Shown here piece by piece: positions 10,724 through 20,107 of a stretch of DNA of 64,000 nucleotides. Source of the DNA: Propionibacteriaceae bacterium (GTDB lineage Bacteria; Actinomycetota; Actinomycetes; Propionibacteriales; Propionibacteriaceae); NCBI GenBank assembly GCA_030532575.1, contig JAUNKV010000012.1:1-64000 (forward strand), given 5' to 3'. Under the pieces are notes generated by a model. That model did not search any database. It was not told where the DNA came from and worked only from the letters and a program-made list of their open reading frames with translations. How positions within the stretch are numbered: position 1 is the first letter of the stretch; every line of letters starts with the position of its first letter. The position numbers were made by a program, and so were the translations under genes.

Positions 10724-11538
10724 TTGAACTGCCCGCGCTGACGGGCGACCTGATCGCCTTCGTGGTGTGCGCGCCGCTGATGGTGCTGCTCGCCATCGGG
10801 ATCGTGGTGGCCCGCAAACCGGTCCACTCCGCGCTGTGCATGGCCGGGGTGATGGTCGGTCTGGCGATCATGTACGCGGCCCAGGACGCACCCTTCCTGT
10901 TCGTGGTGCAGATCATCGTCTACACCGGCGCGATCCTCATGCTGTTCCTGTTCGTCGTGATGCTGATCGGCGTGGACACCCGCGACTCGGTGCACGAGAC
11001 CCTCAAGGGGCATCGGGTGCTGTCGGTGCTGGGGGCGCTCGGCCTGGCGGGTCTGGTGTTCCTCGCCGTCGCTCAGGCGGTCTTCACCGACGGCCCCGCC
11101 GGGGTCGCCACGGCGAACGCGGAGCACGGCGGCAACATCCAGGGGGTGGCAGCTCTGCTGTTCACCCGCTACGTGATCCTGCTGGAGGCCACCTCGGCGC
11201 TGCTCATCACCGCCGCCGTCGGGGCGATGGTGCTGGCCCATGGCGAGAAGCTGCGTGAGGTCAAGCGTCAGCCGGAGCTGATGGAGGAGCGGGTGAGGCG
11301 TTACGCCGCCGACGGGGTGCACCCCGGCCCCGAGCCGAACTCTGGTGTCTACGCCCGCACCAACGCCATCTCGGCCCCGGCCCTGCTGCCGGACGGCTCC
11401 ATCGCGGAGAACTCCGTCAGCCAGACGCTCACCGCGCGCGGTGCCGTCGTGGCGGTGGACGAGCTGCGCGCCCCGACCAAGGGGGCATTCGCTGAGATCG
11501 AAGCCGTCGCCCAGGACCTGGAAGGAGAGGTCAAGTGA
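10720..11538 (+). CDS. nuoJ: NADH-quinone oxidoreductase subunit J
   Basis: Membrane subunit with five predicted helices in the first 175 residues, including the NuoJ stretch [20 protein letters not shown]. At 272 residues it is about 100 longer than the enterobacterial protein. The extra length is a charged soluble C-terminal tail seen in actinobacterial NuoJ. It overlaps nuoI and nuoK by four bases each. Confidence 0.95.
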   Translation: MIELPALTGDLIAFVVCAPLMVLLAIGIVVARKPVHSALCMAGVMVGLAIMYAAQDAPFLFVVQIIVYTGAILMLFLFVVMLIGVDTRDSVHETLKGHRVLSVLGALGLAGLVFLAVAQAVFTDGPAGVATANAEHGGNIQGVAALLFTRYVILLEATSALLITAAVGAMVLAHGEKLREVKRQPELMEERVRRYAADGVHPGPEPNSGVYARTNAISAPALLPDGSIAENSVSQTLTARGAVVAVDELRAPTKGAFAEIEAVAQDLEGEVK

Positions 11539-11834
11539 GCACCCAGGCCTACCTGTTGCTGGCCGTTGCCCTGTTCGTGGTGGGCGCGCTCGGCTTCCTG
11601 CTGCGTCGCAACGCGATCATCGCGTTCATGAGCGTGGAGCTGATGCTGAACGCCGCGAACCTCGCGTTCGTGACCTTCGCCCGCCACCACGGGGGGCTGG
11701 ACGGTCAGGTCGCGACCTTCTTCGTCATGGTGGTGGCAGCCGCTGAGGTCGTCGTCGGTCTCGCCATCATCGTCGCCATCTATCGGGCGCGTCGCTCGGC
11801 CTCGGTCGATGACGCCAGCCTGCTGAAGTTCTAA
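11535..11834 (+). CDS. nuoK: NADH-quinone oxidoreductase subunit K
   Basis: Three-helix membrane subunit (99 residues, normal length), MrpC-like. The motif [18 protein letters not shown] contains the conserved membrane glutamate used in proton transfer, and a second glutamate lies in [11 protein letters not shown]. The GTG start overlaps the nuoJ stop and follows GGAGAGG. Confidence 0.96.
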   Translation: MSTQAYLLLAVALFVVGALGFLLRRNAIIAFMSVELMLNAANLAFVTFARHHGGLDGQVATFFVMVVAAAEVVVGLAIIVAIYRARRSASVDDASLLKF

Positions 11835-11843
11835 GGGGCCAGT

Positions 11844-13751
11844 GTGACTCTCCTGGAAACTGTCTCTGCGGTTCCCGCCACCGGGCTGTTCAGCCTGGCG
11901 TGGCTGTTGATCGCGATTCCGCTGGCGGGCGCTGCGGTCCTGCTGCTGCTCGGCAAGGCCTCTGATACCTGGGGTCACTGGCTGGCCACGGCCGCCTCGC
12001 TGGCCTCCTTCGCACTCGGTGTGGGGCTGTTCACCACGATGCTCTCGGCCGATGAGTCGCAACGCGCGGTGAGCGTTCCGCTCTACGAGTGGATCGCCAC
12101 CGGGAGCTGGAGCATCCAGTTCAATCTGCTGGTCGATCAGCTGTCGATCCTGTTCGTGCTGCTCATCACCGGGGTGGGTTCGCTCATCCACATCTACTCC
12201 ATCGGGTACATGGCCCACGATGAGCGGCGCCGCCGGTTCTTCGCCTACCTGAACCTGTTCGTCGCCGCGATGCTGACGCTGGTGCTGGCGGACAACTACC
12301 TGGTGCTGTTCCTCGGCTGGGAGGGTGTGGGGCTCGCCTCCTACCTGCTCATCTCGTTCTGGCAGCACAAGCCCTCGGCCGCTGCGGCCGGACGCAAGGC
12401 CTTCGTCGTCAACCGGGTGGGTGATCTCGGCATCGCGATGGCGATCTTCACGATGCTGTCGTTGTTCGGCTCCGTCGCCTTCTCCGACGTCAACGCCGGT
12501 GCCTCCCAGCTCAGCGCCACCTCGGCGACGCTGCTCGGCTGCCTGCTGCTGCTCGGGGCCTGCGGCAAGTCCGCGCAGGTGCCGCTGCACACCTGGCTGC
12601 TGGACGCGATGGAGGGCCCGACCCCGGTCTCGGCCCTCATCCACGCCGCGACGATGGTCACCGCGGGCGTCTACCTCATCGTGCGCAGCCACGCCATCTT
12701 CGAGGCGAGCCCGGCTGCGACGATGGCGGTCGCCGTCGTCGGTGTGGTGACCCTGCTGGCCGGTGCCTGGGTGGGCTCCGCGAAGGACGACATCAAGAAG
12801 GTGCTCGCCGGGTCCACCATGTCCCAGATCGGCTACATGATGCTGGCCGCGGGGCTGGGTCCGGCCGGTGCCGCGTTCGCGATCTTCCACCTCATCACCC
12901 ACGGCTTCTTCAAGGCCAACATGTTCCTCGGTGCCGGTTCGGTGATGCACGGGATGAACGACGACGTGGACATGAGGCACTACGGTGCCCTGGCCAAGGG
13001 CATGAAGTGGACGTTCCTGACCTTCGCGATGGGCTACCTCGCGATCATCGGGTTCCCCTTCACCGCCGGGTTCTACTCCAAGGACCACATCATCGAGACC
13101 GCCTTCCACGAGAACGTGGTGCTGGGCGTCCTGGCCCTCATCGGTGCTGGGGTGACCGCCTACTACATGACCCGTTTGATGATGATGACCTTCTTCGGGA
13201 AGGCCCGCTGGGAGAAGGGCGTGCATCCGCACGAGTCCCCGGCCGTGATGACCATCCCGCTGGTGATCCTGGCGATCCTGTCGCTCGGGGCCGGTCTGGT
13301 GATGAACGGCTGGATCCAGGGCTGGCTGGCCCCGGCCACCGGCTCCCACCCGCACGAGACGAGCCTGCTGGCCTTCACCCCCGTCGGTTTGGCCGCGTTG
13401 GCGGTCGTCGCGGTGGGGGTTGCCATCGGCTGGTTCCTGCACAAGGACGACATCCCGCGTGAGGCCCCGGCCACGCGCAACCCGCTGGTGCTGGTCTCCC
13501 GCAACGACCTGTACGGCGACCAGATGAACCAGTGGCTCGCCGTCGGGCCGGTGAACGGGGTCTCCCAGGTGTTGGCCGTGGCCGACCACGGGGTGGTCGA
13601 CGGTGCGGCCCGTGGGGCCGGTGCGGCCTCGGTGGGGCTGGCAGGGCTGTTGCGCAGGACCCAGAACGGCTACTCCCGTTCCTACGGTGTGATCCTGACG
13701 CTCGGCGTCGTCGTGATCGGCATCATCGCTCTCATCGGGCAGCTGGTCTGA
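11844..13751 (+). CDS. nuoL: NADH-quinone oxidoreductase subunit L
   Basis: Distal antiporter-like proton-pumping subunit (635 residues, about 16 helices plus the long lateral helix at the C-terminus). Conserved features are NYLVLFLGWEGVGLASYLL, KSAQVPLHTWLLDAMEGPTP and the ITHGFFKA segment. The GTG start follows AAGGGGCC, nine bases after the nuoK stop. Length and motifs are complete. Confidence 0.96.
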   Translation: MTLLETVSAVPATGLFSLAWLLIAIPLAGAAVLLLLGKASDTWGHWLATAASLASFALGVGLFTTMLSADESQRAVSVPLYEWIATGSWSIQFNLLVDQLSILFVLLITGVGSLIHIYSIGYMAHDERRRRFFAYLNLFVAAMLTLVLADNYLVLFLGWEGVGLASYLLISFWQHKPSAAAAGRKAFVVNRVGDLGIAMAIFTMLSLFGSVAFSDVNAGASQLSATSATLLGCLLLLGACGKSAQVPLHTWLLDAMEGPTPVSALIHAATMVTAGVYLIVRSHAIFEASPAATMAVAVVGVVTLLAGAWVGSAKDDIKKVLAGSTMSQIGYMMLAAGLGPAGAAFAIFHLITHGFFKANMFLGAGSVMHGMNDDVDMRHYGALAKGMKWTFLTFAMGYLAIIGFPFTAGFYSKDHIIETAFHENVVLGVLALIGAGVTAYYMTRLMMMTFFGKARWEKGVHPHESPAVMTIPLVILAILSLGAGLVMNGWIQGWLAPATGSHPHETSLLAFTPVGLAALAVVAVGVAIGWFLHKDDIPREAPATRNPLVLVSRNDLYGDQMNQWLAVGPVNGVSQVLAVADHGVVDGAARGAGAASVGLAGLLRRTQNGYSRSYGVILTLGVVVIGIIALIGQLV

Positions 13752-13764
13752 GGAAGGAACTGAC

Positions 13765-15276
13765 GTGATCCAATCGATTCCCCTGCTGAGCATCCTCGTG
13801 CTGCTCCCGCTGGTCGGGGCGCTGGTGCTGGCGTTCCTCAAAGGGGCGACCGCGAAGGTGGTGGGGCTCGGCTTCGCGCTGGCCACCACCCTGCTCGGGG
13901 TCGTCGCCTTCGTTGCCTCTCGGAGCGAGACCCTGGCCGAGCAGGTGCCGTGGATTCGCGCCATCGGCGCGTACTGGGCGCTGGAGCTCGACCCACTGGC
14001 TGCCGTGATGGTGCTGCTGACGGTGATCCTCACCCCGGTGGTGCTGCTGGCCGAGTGGCACATCGGGGAGAGGGACGGCGCCCGCTGGGGCACCGGGACC
14101 TTCATGGCGCTGGCGCTGGCCCTGGAGGCCTTCTCCCTGGCGGTGTTCATGGCTGGTGACCTCTTGGTGTTCTACATCATGTTCGAGGCCACCTTGATCC
14201 CGATGTACTTCATGATTTCCGGCTGGGGTGGAGAGAGTCGCGTCAAGGCGGCTGTGAAGTTCCTGCTGTTCTCGCTGGCCGGTGGCCTGGTGATGCTGTT
14301 CGGTGTGGCCGGGGTGTGGGCCGTCTCAGCCGGGGCGGGGGAGCCGAGCTTCCTGCTGTCCGAGCTGGCGAAGCTCAACCTCGACTCCGGGGTTGGGCGC
14401 TGGCTGTTCGTCGCATTCTTCTTCGCCTTCGCGGTGAAGGCCCCGATGGCGGGTCTGCACACCTGGCTGCCCGACACCGCCGAGCAGGCCACCCCGGGGA
14501 CCTCGACGATGCTGGTCGGCATCCTCGACAAGATCGGCACCTTCGGGATGATCAAGGTCTGCCTCATGGTCTTCCCGGAGGCCTCCGCCTGGGCGACCCC
14601 GGTCGTGCTGGTGTGGGCCATCGTGTCGATGATCTACGGTGCCCTGATGGCGCTGAGCAGCCCCGATCTGCTGCGTTTCGTGTCCTACACCTCGGTCAGC
14701 CACTTCGGCTTCATGGTCTTCGGCATCTTCGCCCTGACCACCCAGTCGCTCACCGGCTCGGTGTTCTACATGCTGAACCACGGTTTCTCCACCGCCGCGC
14801 TGTTCCTCGTCGTCGGCTTCCTGATCGCGCGTCGGGGCTCGGCCAACATCGACGCCTACGGTGGGGTGCAGAAGACCGCCCCGGTGCTGGCGGGTGTGTT
14901 CCTGCTCTCCGGGCTGTCGGCGTTGGCCCTGCCGGGCATGTCCAGCTTCGTCTCCGAGTTCCTGGTGATGGCTGGTGCCTGGCAGCGATACCCGGTCCAC
15001 ACCGCCGTCATCACGATCGGCATGGTGCTGGCGGCGGCCTACGTGTTGACCGTGTACAAGAAGACGATGACCGGGCCGGTCACCGACGAGGTGGCCGAGA
15101 AGGTGAGCCGGGATCTCGATGTCCGGGAGCGGCTCGTCATCGTGCCGTTGCTGGCCCTGCTGCTCATCCTCGGGTTCTTCCCGAAGCCGGTGCTCGATGT
15201 CGCTGACGATGCGGCCGGCATCGTCATGACCACGCTCGGCATCACCGATCCCGCCCCCGCCATCCAGGAGAACTGA
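13765..15276 (+). CDS. nuoM: NADH-quinone oxidoreductase subunit M
   Basis: Second antiporter-like subunit (503 residues, about 14 helices). It carries VFYIMFEATLIPMYFMI with the key membrane glutamate, KAPMAGLHTWLPDTAEQA and the SYTSVSHFGFMVFGI region. The GTG start lies 13 bases past nuoL and is preceded by GAGGAAGGA. The last base is shared with nuoN. Confidence 0.96.
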   Translation: MIQSIPLLSILVLLPLVGALVLAFLKGATAKVVGLGFALATTLLGVVAFVASRSETLAEQVPWIRAIGAYWALELDPLAAVMVLLTVILTPVVLLAEWHIGERDGARWGTGTFMALALALEAFSLAVFMAGDLLVFYIMFEATLIPMYFMISGWGGESRVKAAVKFLLFSLAGGLVMLFGVAGVWAVSAGAGEPSFLLSELAKLNLDSGVGRWLFVAFFFAFAVKAPMAGLHTWLPDTAEQATPGTSTMLVGILDKIGTFGMIKVCLMVFPEASAWATPVVLVWAIVSMIYGALMALSSPDLLRFVSYTSVSHFGFMVFGIFALTTQSLTGSVFYMLNHGFSTAALFLVVGFLIARRGSANIDAYGGVQKTAPVLAGVFLLSGLSALALPGMSSFVSEFLVMAGAWQRYPVHTAVITIGMVLAAAYVLTVYKKTMTGPVTDEVAEKVSRDLDVRERLVIVPLLALLLILGFFPKPVLDVADDAAGIVMTTLGITDPAPAIQEN

Positions 15277-16847
15277 TGAGTCTGCTCGAGATCACCCTTC
15301 CGGCTCTGGAATGGATGCTGGAGGCCCCCCTGATCGCTCTGATCGTCGGGGCGACGTTGGGCGTTGCCGTCGAGGCGGTCGTGCCCAGAGCTTCCCGCCA
15401 TGTCACCCAGGTCATCCTGGCGGTGCTCGCCATCGCGACGGCGTTGGGCTTCACAATCCACAACTGGAGCCAGAGCTCCGTTGAGCTGGTGGCTGATGGT
15501 ACGTTCGCGATGGACGGCCCGGCCTACTTCTTCTGGACGCTGCTGCTGATCGTCGGTCTCGGTGGGGTGGCGCTCTTCGCGGAGCGCACCGTTGCCGGGG
15601 GAGTCTCGGCCTTCGCCGCCTCGGCTGCGACCGTTCCGGGTTCCCCCCTCGAGCGGGAGGCGGAGGCCCAGCGCCGCGAACACACAGAGGTCTTCCCGCT
15701 GCTGCTGTTCTCGCTGTTCGGCATGTTGATGTTCGCCTCGGCGAATGACCTGCTGACCTTGTTCGTCGCGCTCGAGGTGTTCTCGTTGCCGTTGTACCTG
15801 CTCTCCGGCATGGCGCGTCGTCGCCGCTGGATCAGCCAGGAGGCGGCGCTGAAGTACTTCCTGCTGGGGGCGTTCAGCTCGGCCTTCTTCCTGTTCGGAG
15901 TGGCGCTGCTGTACGGCTACGCCGGGTCGTTCACCTACCGTTCGATCGCGGAGGCCATCGCGACGGGAACCGCGCCGTGGTCGCTGCTGTTGGCCGGTCT
16001 GGTGATGCTGGCCGTGGGGCTGCTGTTCAAGGTGGGTGCGGTGCCGTTCCACTCATGGACCCCGGACGTCTACACCGGAGCCCCGACCCCGGTCACCGGG
16101 TTCATGGCGATTGCCACGAAGACCGCCGCGGTGGCTGCCCTGCTGCGGGTGTTCTACGTGGCTCTGGGCGGGGCCCGCTGGGACTGGGCACCGATCTTCG
16201 CCACCATTGCGGTCGCCACGATGGCGGTCGGTGCGTTCATCGGTCTGGTGCAGAACGACATCAAGCGACTGCTGGCCTACTCCTCGATCGCCCATGCCGG
16301 TTTCATCCTGGCCGGTGTGGTGGCGGTGCAGACCCCGGGTGATGGGGCCGTGGTGGCCTCGGTGCCCGCCATCGGCTTCTACCTGCTGGCCTACGGGCTG
16401 GCGACGCTGGGTGCGTTCGCGATCATCACGATGGTCAGGCGCGCCGGGGGTGAGGCGAACTCGCTTGCTGCATGGCAGGGGATCGGTCGGAGCGCCCCAG
16501 GTGTGGCCGCGGCCATGACGTTGTTCATGCTGAGCTTCGCGGGCATCCCGCTCACGGCGGGCTTCGTCGGCAAGCTGCTGGTGTTCTCCACCGCGTGGAG
16601 CGGGGGCTACGGGTGGCTGGTGCTCGTGGCGATCCTGGCCAGCCTGGTGACGGCGTTCTTCTATCTGAAGGTCGTCGTGGCGATGTGGTTCAAGGAGCCG
16701 ACCCATGGGGAGCAGGGTGAGGTTGTCAAGGCCTCGGCCTGGACGTGGGGTGTTGTGATCGTGGCTGCTGCTGCGACGGTTTTCCTCGGGTTGGTTCCGG
16801 GTGGCATCCTTGACCTCGCGGCTTCCGCCGCGCAGTTCATTCGCTGA
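15276..16847 (+). CDS. nuoN: NADH-quinone oxidoreductase subunit N
   Basis: Third antiporter-like subunit (523 residues), last gene of the nuo block. Visible motifs are LLTLFVALEVFSLPLYLL, GAVPFHSWTPDVYTGAPTP and LLAYSSIAHAGFILAG. Residues about 110-130 hold an Ala-rich soluble insertion between early helices, seen in actinobacterial NuoN. It is followed after 11 bases by the polyprenyl synthase. Confidence 0.96.
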   Translation: MSLLEITLPALEWMLEAPLIALIVGATLGVAVEAVVPRASRHVTQVILAVLAIATALGFTIHNWSQSSVELVADGTFAMDGPAYFFWTLLLIVGLGGVALFAERTVAGGVSAFAASAATVPGSPLEREAEAQRREHTEVFPLLLFSLFGMLMFASANDLLTLFVALEVFSLPLYLLSGMARRRRWISQEAALKYFLLGAFSSAFFLFGVALLYGYAGSFTYRSIAEAIATGTAPWSLLLAGLVMLAVGLLFKVGAVPFHSWTPDVYTGAPTPVTGFMAIATKTAAVAALLRVFYVALGGARWDWAPIFATIAVATMAVGAFIGLVQNDIKRLLAYSSIAHAGFILAGVVAVQTPGDGAVVASVPAIGFYLLAYGLATLGAFAIITMVRRAGGEANSLAAWQGIGRSAPGVAAAMTLFMLSFAGIPLTAGFVGKLLVFSTAWSGGYGWLVLVAILASLVTAFFYLKVVVAMWFKEPTHGEQGEVVKASAWTWGVVIVAAAATVFLGLVPGGILDLAASAAQFIR

Positions 16848-16858
16848 CGGGAGTCGTC

Positions 16859-17806
16859 TTGGCTGATTTCGGAGCCCTTTCTGATCGCTTCGAGGAGGAG
16901 TTGCGGCGTGTTGCCGTCGCTGATTCCCCGTTCGTGACGGAGACCGCAACGCATCTCATAGCGGCGGGCGGGAAACGGTTTCGGCCGATGCTGGTGTTCC
17001 TGGCTTCCCAGTTCGGTGGCGAGGCTGACGAGGAGCAGCTGCTGAAGGCTGCGATGGTGATGGAGCTCACCCATGTGGCGAGCCTCTACCACGACGACGT
17101 CATGGACGAGGCCGAGGTGCGCCGTGCGGCGCCGTCGGCCAACTCCCGCTGGGGCAACTCGATTGCGATCCTGGCCGGGGACTACCTGTTCGCGAAGGCG
17201 TCGATCCTGGTGGCCGATCTCGGCACCGAGTACGTGCGGTTGCAGGCTGAGACCTTCACCCGGCTGGTGCAGGGGCAGATCAACGAGACCCGTGGTCCGG
17301 TGGAGGGCCAGGGGAGGTTGGAGCACCACATCCAGGTGTTGGCGGACAAGACCGGCTCGTTGATCGCGGCCTCGGCCCTGTTCGGAGCGATGGTGGCCGG
17401 TGCCTCGGTCGAGGTGCAGCAGGCGCTGGCTGCCTACGGTGAGGAGGTGGGGCTGGTGTTCCAGTTGAGCGATGACATCATCGACATCACCTCCGATGTC
17501 ACGGGCAAGACCCCGGGTACTGATCTGCGTGAGGGGGTGCCGACGCTGCCGACGCTGCTGCTTGCTGCCTCCGATGACCCACGTGACGCGGAGCTCAAAC
17601 GCCTGCTGGCCAGCGACCTGTCCAGCGATGAGGCCCTGTCCCGGGCCTTGACGGCGCTGCGTTCGCACCAGGTGATCGAGGAGGCCAGGGCTGAGGTCCG
17701 CCGTCGCGCGGATGCGGCGAAGGCCCACCTGGCCCCGCTGCCCGAGGGCGAGGCCAAGGACCTGCTCATCAAGGTCTGCGACGACCTGGTCACCCGCTCC
17801 GCGTGA
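16859..17806 (+). CDS. all-trans polyprenyl diphosphate synthase (menaquinone side chain)
   Basis: Class I trans-prenyltransferase of 315 residues. The first Asp-rich motif is YHDDVMDEAEVRR (about residue 80) and the second is LSDDIIDITSDVTGKTPG (about 203), with GGKRFRPML near the N-terminus. It elongates farnesyl or geranylgeranyl diphosphate with IPP. Placement at the end of nuo is typical of the actinobacterial enzyme making the menaquinone tail. The product length (C35-C45) cannot be read from sequence. The start is TTG with GGGAG five bases upstream. Confidence 0.9.
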   Translation: MADFGALSDRFEEELRRVAVADSPFVTETATHLIAAGGKRFRPMLVFLASQFGGEADEEQLLKAAMVMELTHVASLYHDDVMDEAEVRRAAPSANSRWGNSIAILAGDYLFAKASILVADLGTEYVRLQAETFTRLVQGQINETRGPVEGQGRLEHHIQVLADKTGSLIAASALFGAMVAGASVEVQQALAAYGEEVGLVFQLSDDIIDITSDVTGKTPGTDLREGVPTLPTLLLAASDDPRDAELKRLLASDLSSDEALSRALTALRSHQVIEEARAEVRRRADAAKAHLAPLPEGEAKDLLIKVCDDLVTRSA

Positions 17807-17822
17807 GCTTCACCACGCACCC

Positions 17823-18542
17823 TCAAAGTTGGCGCAGTTCGTCCACGGTGACGAAACGGTAGCCTTCGGCCCTCAGCCGTTCGATGATCTGTGGGATGGC
17901 CTGTTGGGTCCTGGTCCGGCCGTCCCAGGGATGGAGCAGGATGATGGAGCCCGGCCGGGTGGCCGAGACCGTTTCCTCGACGATCTCCTCGGTGGTCTGC
18001 TCGACCTTCGCGGAGTAGTCCTCCGCTGCGACGTCCCACATCACGGTGTGGCGGTGGTGAGCCGCCAGCCAGGCAGGAAACACGACCAGTTTGCTGCCGT
18101 AGGGTGGGCGCACCGTGATCTCGTCATCCCAGCCAGCATCGCGCAGACAGGCGTCCGTTGGTTCGATCTCAGCGGCGACATCGTGGGGCAGCACCCCGAT
18201 CATGCGACGGTGGTGCCAGGTGTGGTTTCCCACCTCATGGCCCCCTGCGATGATCCGTCTGGTTGCATCGGGGTTCTCGGTGCAGCCCTGCCCCGTGAGG
18301 TAGAACGTCGCCCGGACTTCGGCGGCCTCCAGTGAGGACAGGATGGCTTCGGCATCGGCTGCGGTGGGGCCGTCGTCGAAGGTCAGCGCCACGACCTTCT
18401 CGCCGATGTCCACCCGTTGGGTGAGGTTGCCGAAGAACTGGAAGCTGCGGGATTTGACCACCTTGTACCCAACCCCCAGCACCAGTAGGAAGGCCACCAC
18501 GGTGGCCAACATCACAAGAAGGCGTCTGCGTCGGTTCGACAT
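17823..18542 (-). CDS. polysaccharide deacetylase (NodB domain) with signal anchor
   Basis: The 239-residue protein has an N-terminal membrane anchor (about residues 8-27) and an extracytoplasmic NodB domain. All five catalytic motifs are visible: ALTFDDGP, NHTWHH (metal-binding histidines), VRPPYGS, the WDVAAEDY segment and ILLHPWDG. The fold deacetylates peptidoglycan, chitin-like or teichoic glycans in a metal-dependent way. The substrate is unknown here. It is convergent with the polyprenyl synthase and lies four bases after the upstream unknown gene, so the two are probably co-transcribed. Confidence 0.88.
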   Translation of the reverse strand: MSNRRRRLLVMLATVVAFLLVLGVGYKVVKSRSFQFFGNLTQRVDIGEKVVALTFDDGPTAADAEAILSSLEAAEVRATFYLTGQGCTENPDATRRIIAGGHEVGNHTWHHRRMIGVLPHDVAAEIEPTDACLRDAGWDDEITVRPPYGSKLVVFPAWLAAHHRHTVMWDVAAEDYSAKVEQTTEEIVEETVSATRPGSIILLHPWDGRTRTQQAIPQIIERLRAEGYRFVTVDELRQL

Positions 18543-18546
18543 CGGT

Positions 18547-19197
18547 TCACATCAGCAGTTCGACGGTGCCGCCGTTCCACCTCAGGCGGGCGTTGTCATC
18601 GACGTTGAAGGTTCCTACGCGGACAGTGCCGTCGGGGACAGCCTGCACGAAGTGGTATTGGATCTGCACGGCGCCGTGACGCAGCGCCTGGATGAACCCG
18701 GGGTACTGTCCCGTGCTCCGCAAGGCGTCGAAAGCGGCTGCCAGACGTGGGTCACGGCCACTGAGGAGGATGTTCTTGATGTAGGCGAAGCTGCCCTGCT
18801 GGGCGCCCTCGTAGGTTTCCAGCCGGTACTCCTCGCCCGCCTTGTTCTCCTGGAAGACCACCACGTTGTGCTCATGGCGAGGACAGTTCTCCGAGATGGG
18901 GGTGACATCCGGGCCGCCGATGGCCACCTGGGTGAAATGACCGAGGGCAGCAGCATGATGCTCCTCCGGGGTGGCGGAGGCCATGCCGAGGACCACCTGG
19001 AAGCCCTGATCCTCCAGCACCAACTGACCGGTTCGATCCGCAACCCACAGGGTCATCCGTTCGAGAGCGTCCTCGGCCTCCTGGGCCTCGATGAGCCGTT
19101 GCAGATGATGATGGATCTCCGCGCGTTCGGCGTCAGTGATGTCCGGCCTCGCCAAGGCTTGTTGCAGCGCAGCGATGTGCTCGCGATAGTCCTCCAT
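18547..19197 (-). CDS. uncharacterised protein upstream of the deacetylase
   Basis: I do not recognise this 216-residue protein. Residues 1-45 are a charged helical segment likely to form a coiled coil. The rest looks like a mixed alpha/beta globular domain with no signal peptide or membrane segment, with a CPRHEHNVVVF stretch near residue 95 and QYHFVQAV near 181. The ATG is preceded by GAGGAGCTGGGT. Codon use matches its neighbours, and the four-base gap to the deacetylase implies a two-gene unit. Confidence 0.75.
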   Translation of the reverse strand: MEDYREHIAALQQALARPDITDAERAEIHHHLQRLIEAQEAEDALERMTLWVADRTGQLVLEDQGFQVVLGMASATPEEHHAAALGHFTQVAIGGPDVTPISENCPRHEHNVVVFQENKAGEEYRLETYEGAQQGSFAYIKNILLSGRDPRLAAAFDALRSTGQYPGFIQALRHGAVQIQYHFVQAVPDGTVRVGTFNVDDNARLRWNGGTVELLM

Positions 19198-19289
19198 ACC
19201 CAGCTCCTCGAATCAGGCGATGACGTGCACCAACCCTACGCCAAGCTCAGCCGACTCCCCGACCCCTTGAAGTCGCACTCATGATCGAA

Positions 19290-19295
19290 TACGCT
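19290..19295 (+). promoter_or_regulatory. -10 box of a probable leaderless gene
   Basis: TACGCT is followed by seven bases and then the GTG at 19303, placing the expected transcription start at or next to the first base of the gene. No Shine-Dalgarno sequence is present. Confidence 0.45.
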
Positions 19296-19302
19296 GTGGG
19301 CT

Positions 19303-20028
19303 GTGAACCCCGCATCCTTCGGCATCGCCATCCAGCCGGAGCTGGACCTGCCCGTGGTGCCCCGGGCCTCGTCACAACGGCGTTCTCGCCGTCTGGTGGC
19401 CCGGCTGGTGCAGGCATTGCCAGAGGGGCTGGAGCAGCCCGGATTCGACTTCGACGCGGTCGCCGACGAGGTTCCGGTGCTGGAGCGTCATGGGCTGCGG
19501 GCAATGGAACACTGGCGGCGTCACGCGCCCCCGTCGCATCGCGACGTTGCCGATCCCAGACGGTTCTTCGCGGAGCTGGGGAAAAGGCTCGCCCATCGGA
19601 TCGCTCAGCTGGCCGAGCCGTTGGAGCGTGAGCTTCCCGCCGGGCTGACGGCCCTCGAGCGAAGCCAACAGGTGGTCCGGATTCGATCCCAGGCGGAGGA
19701 GGCTGCCCTGCTGGAGCAGCTCGAGGTGATCCAGCAGCTGAGCCAGGCCGAGGAGCAACGCCTGGGTGAGCTCCTCGAGTCCCTGCCAGCCAGTGAGATG
19801 ATCGAGGATGAGCTGATTCATCTCGAGGATCAGGTGGCTCAAAGTCGTGAGATGCTGGGTGAGCGTGACCTCACCGCGGCAGAGGAAGCTGCGAGGCAGC
19901 AGCTGGGTCAGCTGCGGGAACTGTTGGCGGCAGCGTATGACCCCGGGCTCGAGGTCTCCCGACGCATCGCAGCGGCTGAGCGGGCCGGACAACTGACGGC
20001 GTGCTGGGGCACCGCCTCGCGGTGGTGA
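19303..20028 (+). CDS. uncharacterised coiled-coil protein
   Basis: Unrecognised 241-residue soluble protein. Residues about 100-225 are strongly helical, rich in Glu, Gln, Leu and Ala with heptad-like spacing, and should form long coiled coils. The N-terminal 90 residues are Arg-rich and probably globular. It has no signal peptide or known motif. The GTG start has no ribosome binding site, but a -10 box sits seven bases upstream, which supports a leaderless start. It lies between the deacetylase unit (divergent) and the men operon. Confidence 0.7.
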   Translation: MNPASFGIAIQPELDLPVVPRASSQRRSRRLVARLVQALPEGLEQPGFDFDAVADEVPVLERHGLRAMEHWRRHAPPSHRDVADPRRFFAELGKRLAHRIAQLAEPLERELPAGLTALERSQQVVRIRSQAEEAALLEQLEVIQQLSQAEEQRLGELLESLPASEMIEDELIHLEDQVAQSREMLGERDLTAAEEAARQQLGQLRELLAAAYDPGLEVSRRIAAAERAGQLTACWGTASRW

Positions 20029-20033
20029 TTCGA

Positions 20034-20039
20034 TAGGTT
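20034..20039 (+). promoter_or_regulatory. possible -10 box of the men operon
   Basis: TAGGTT fits the actinobacterial -10 pattern and would give a leader of about 60 nt before menE, which has its own GGAGGG site. No clear -35 was found. Confidence 0.3.
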
Positions 20040-20107
20040 GTCCGGGGATCGGTGATGGATTTCGCCGAAAACATCCCCAGGAACGTGACTCGGACCCGGG
20101 AGGGATC

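Noticed and set aside
11349-14150. A 933-codon open frame on the minus strand opposite nuoK-nuoM
   Set aside because: It is the antisense of well-supported nuo genes, with low-complexity Gly/His/Gln/Arg content typical of reverse frames in high-GC DNA.
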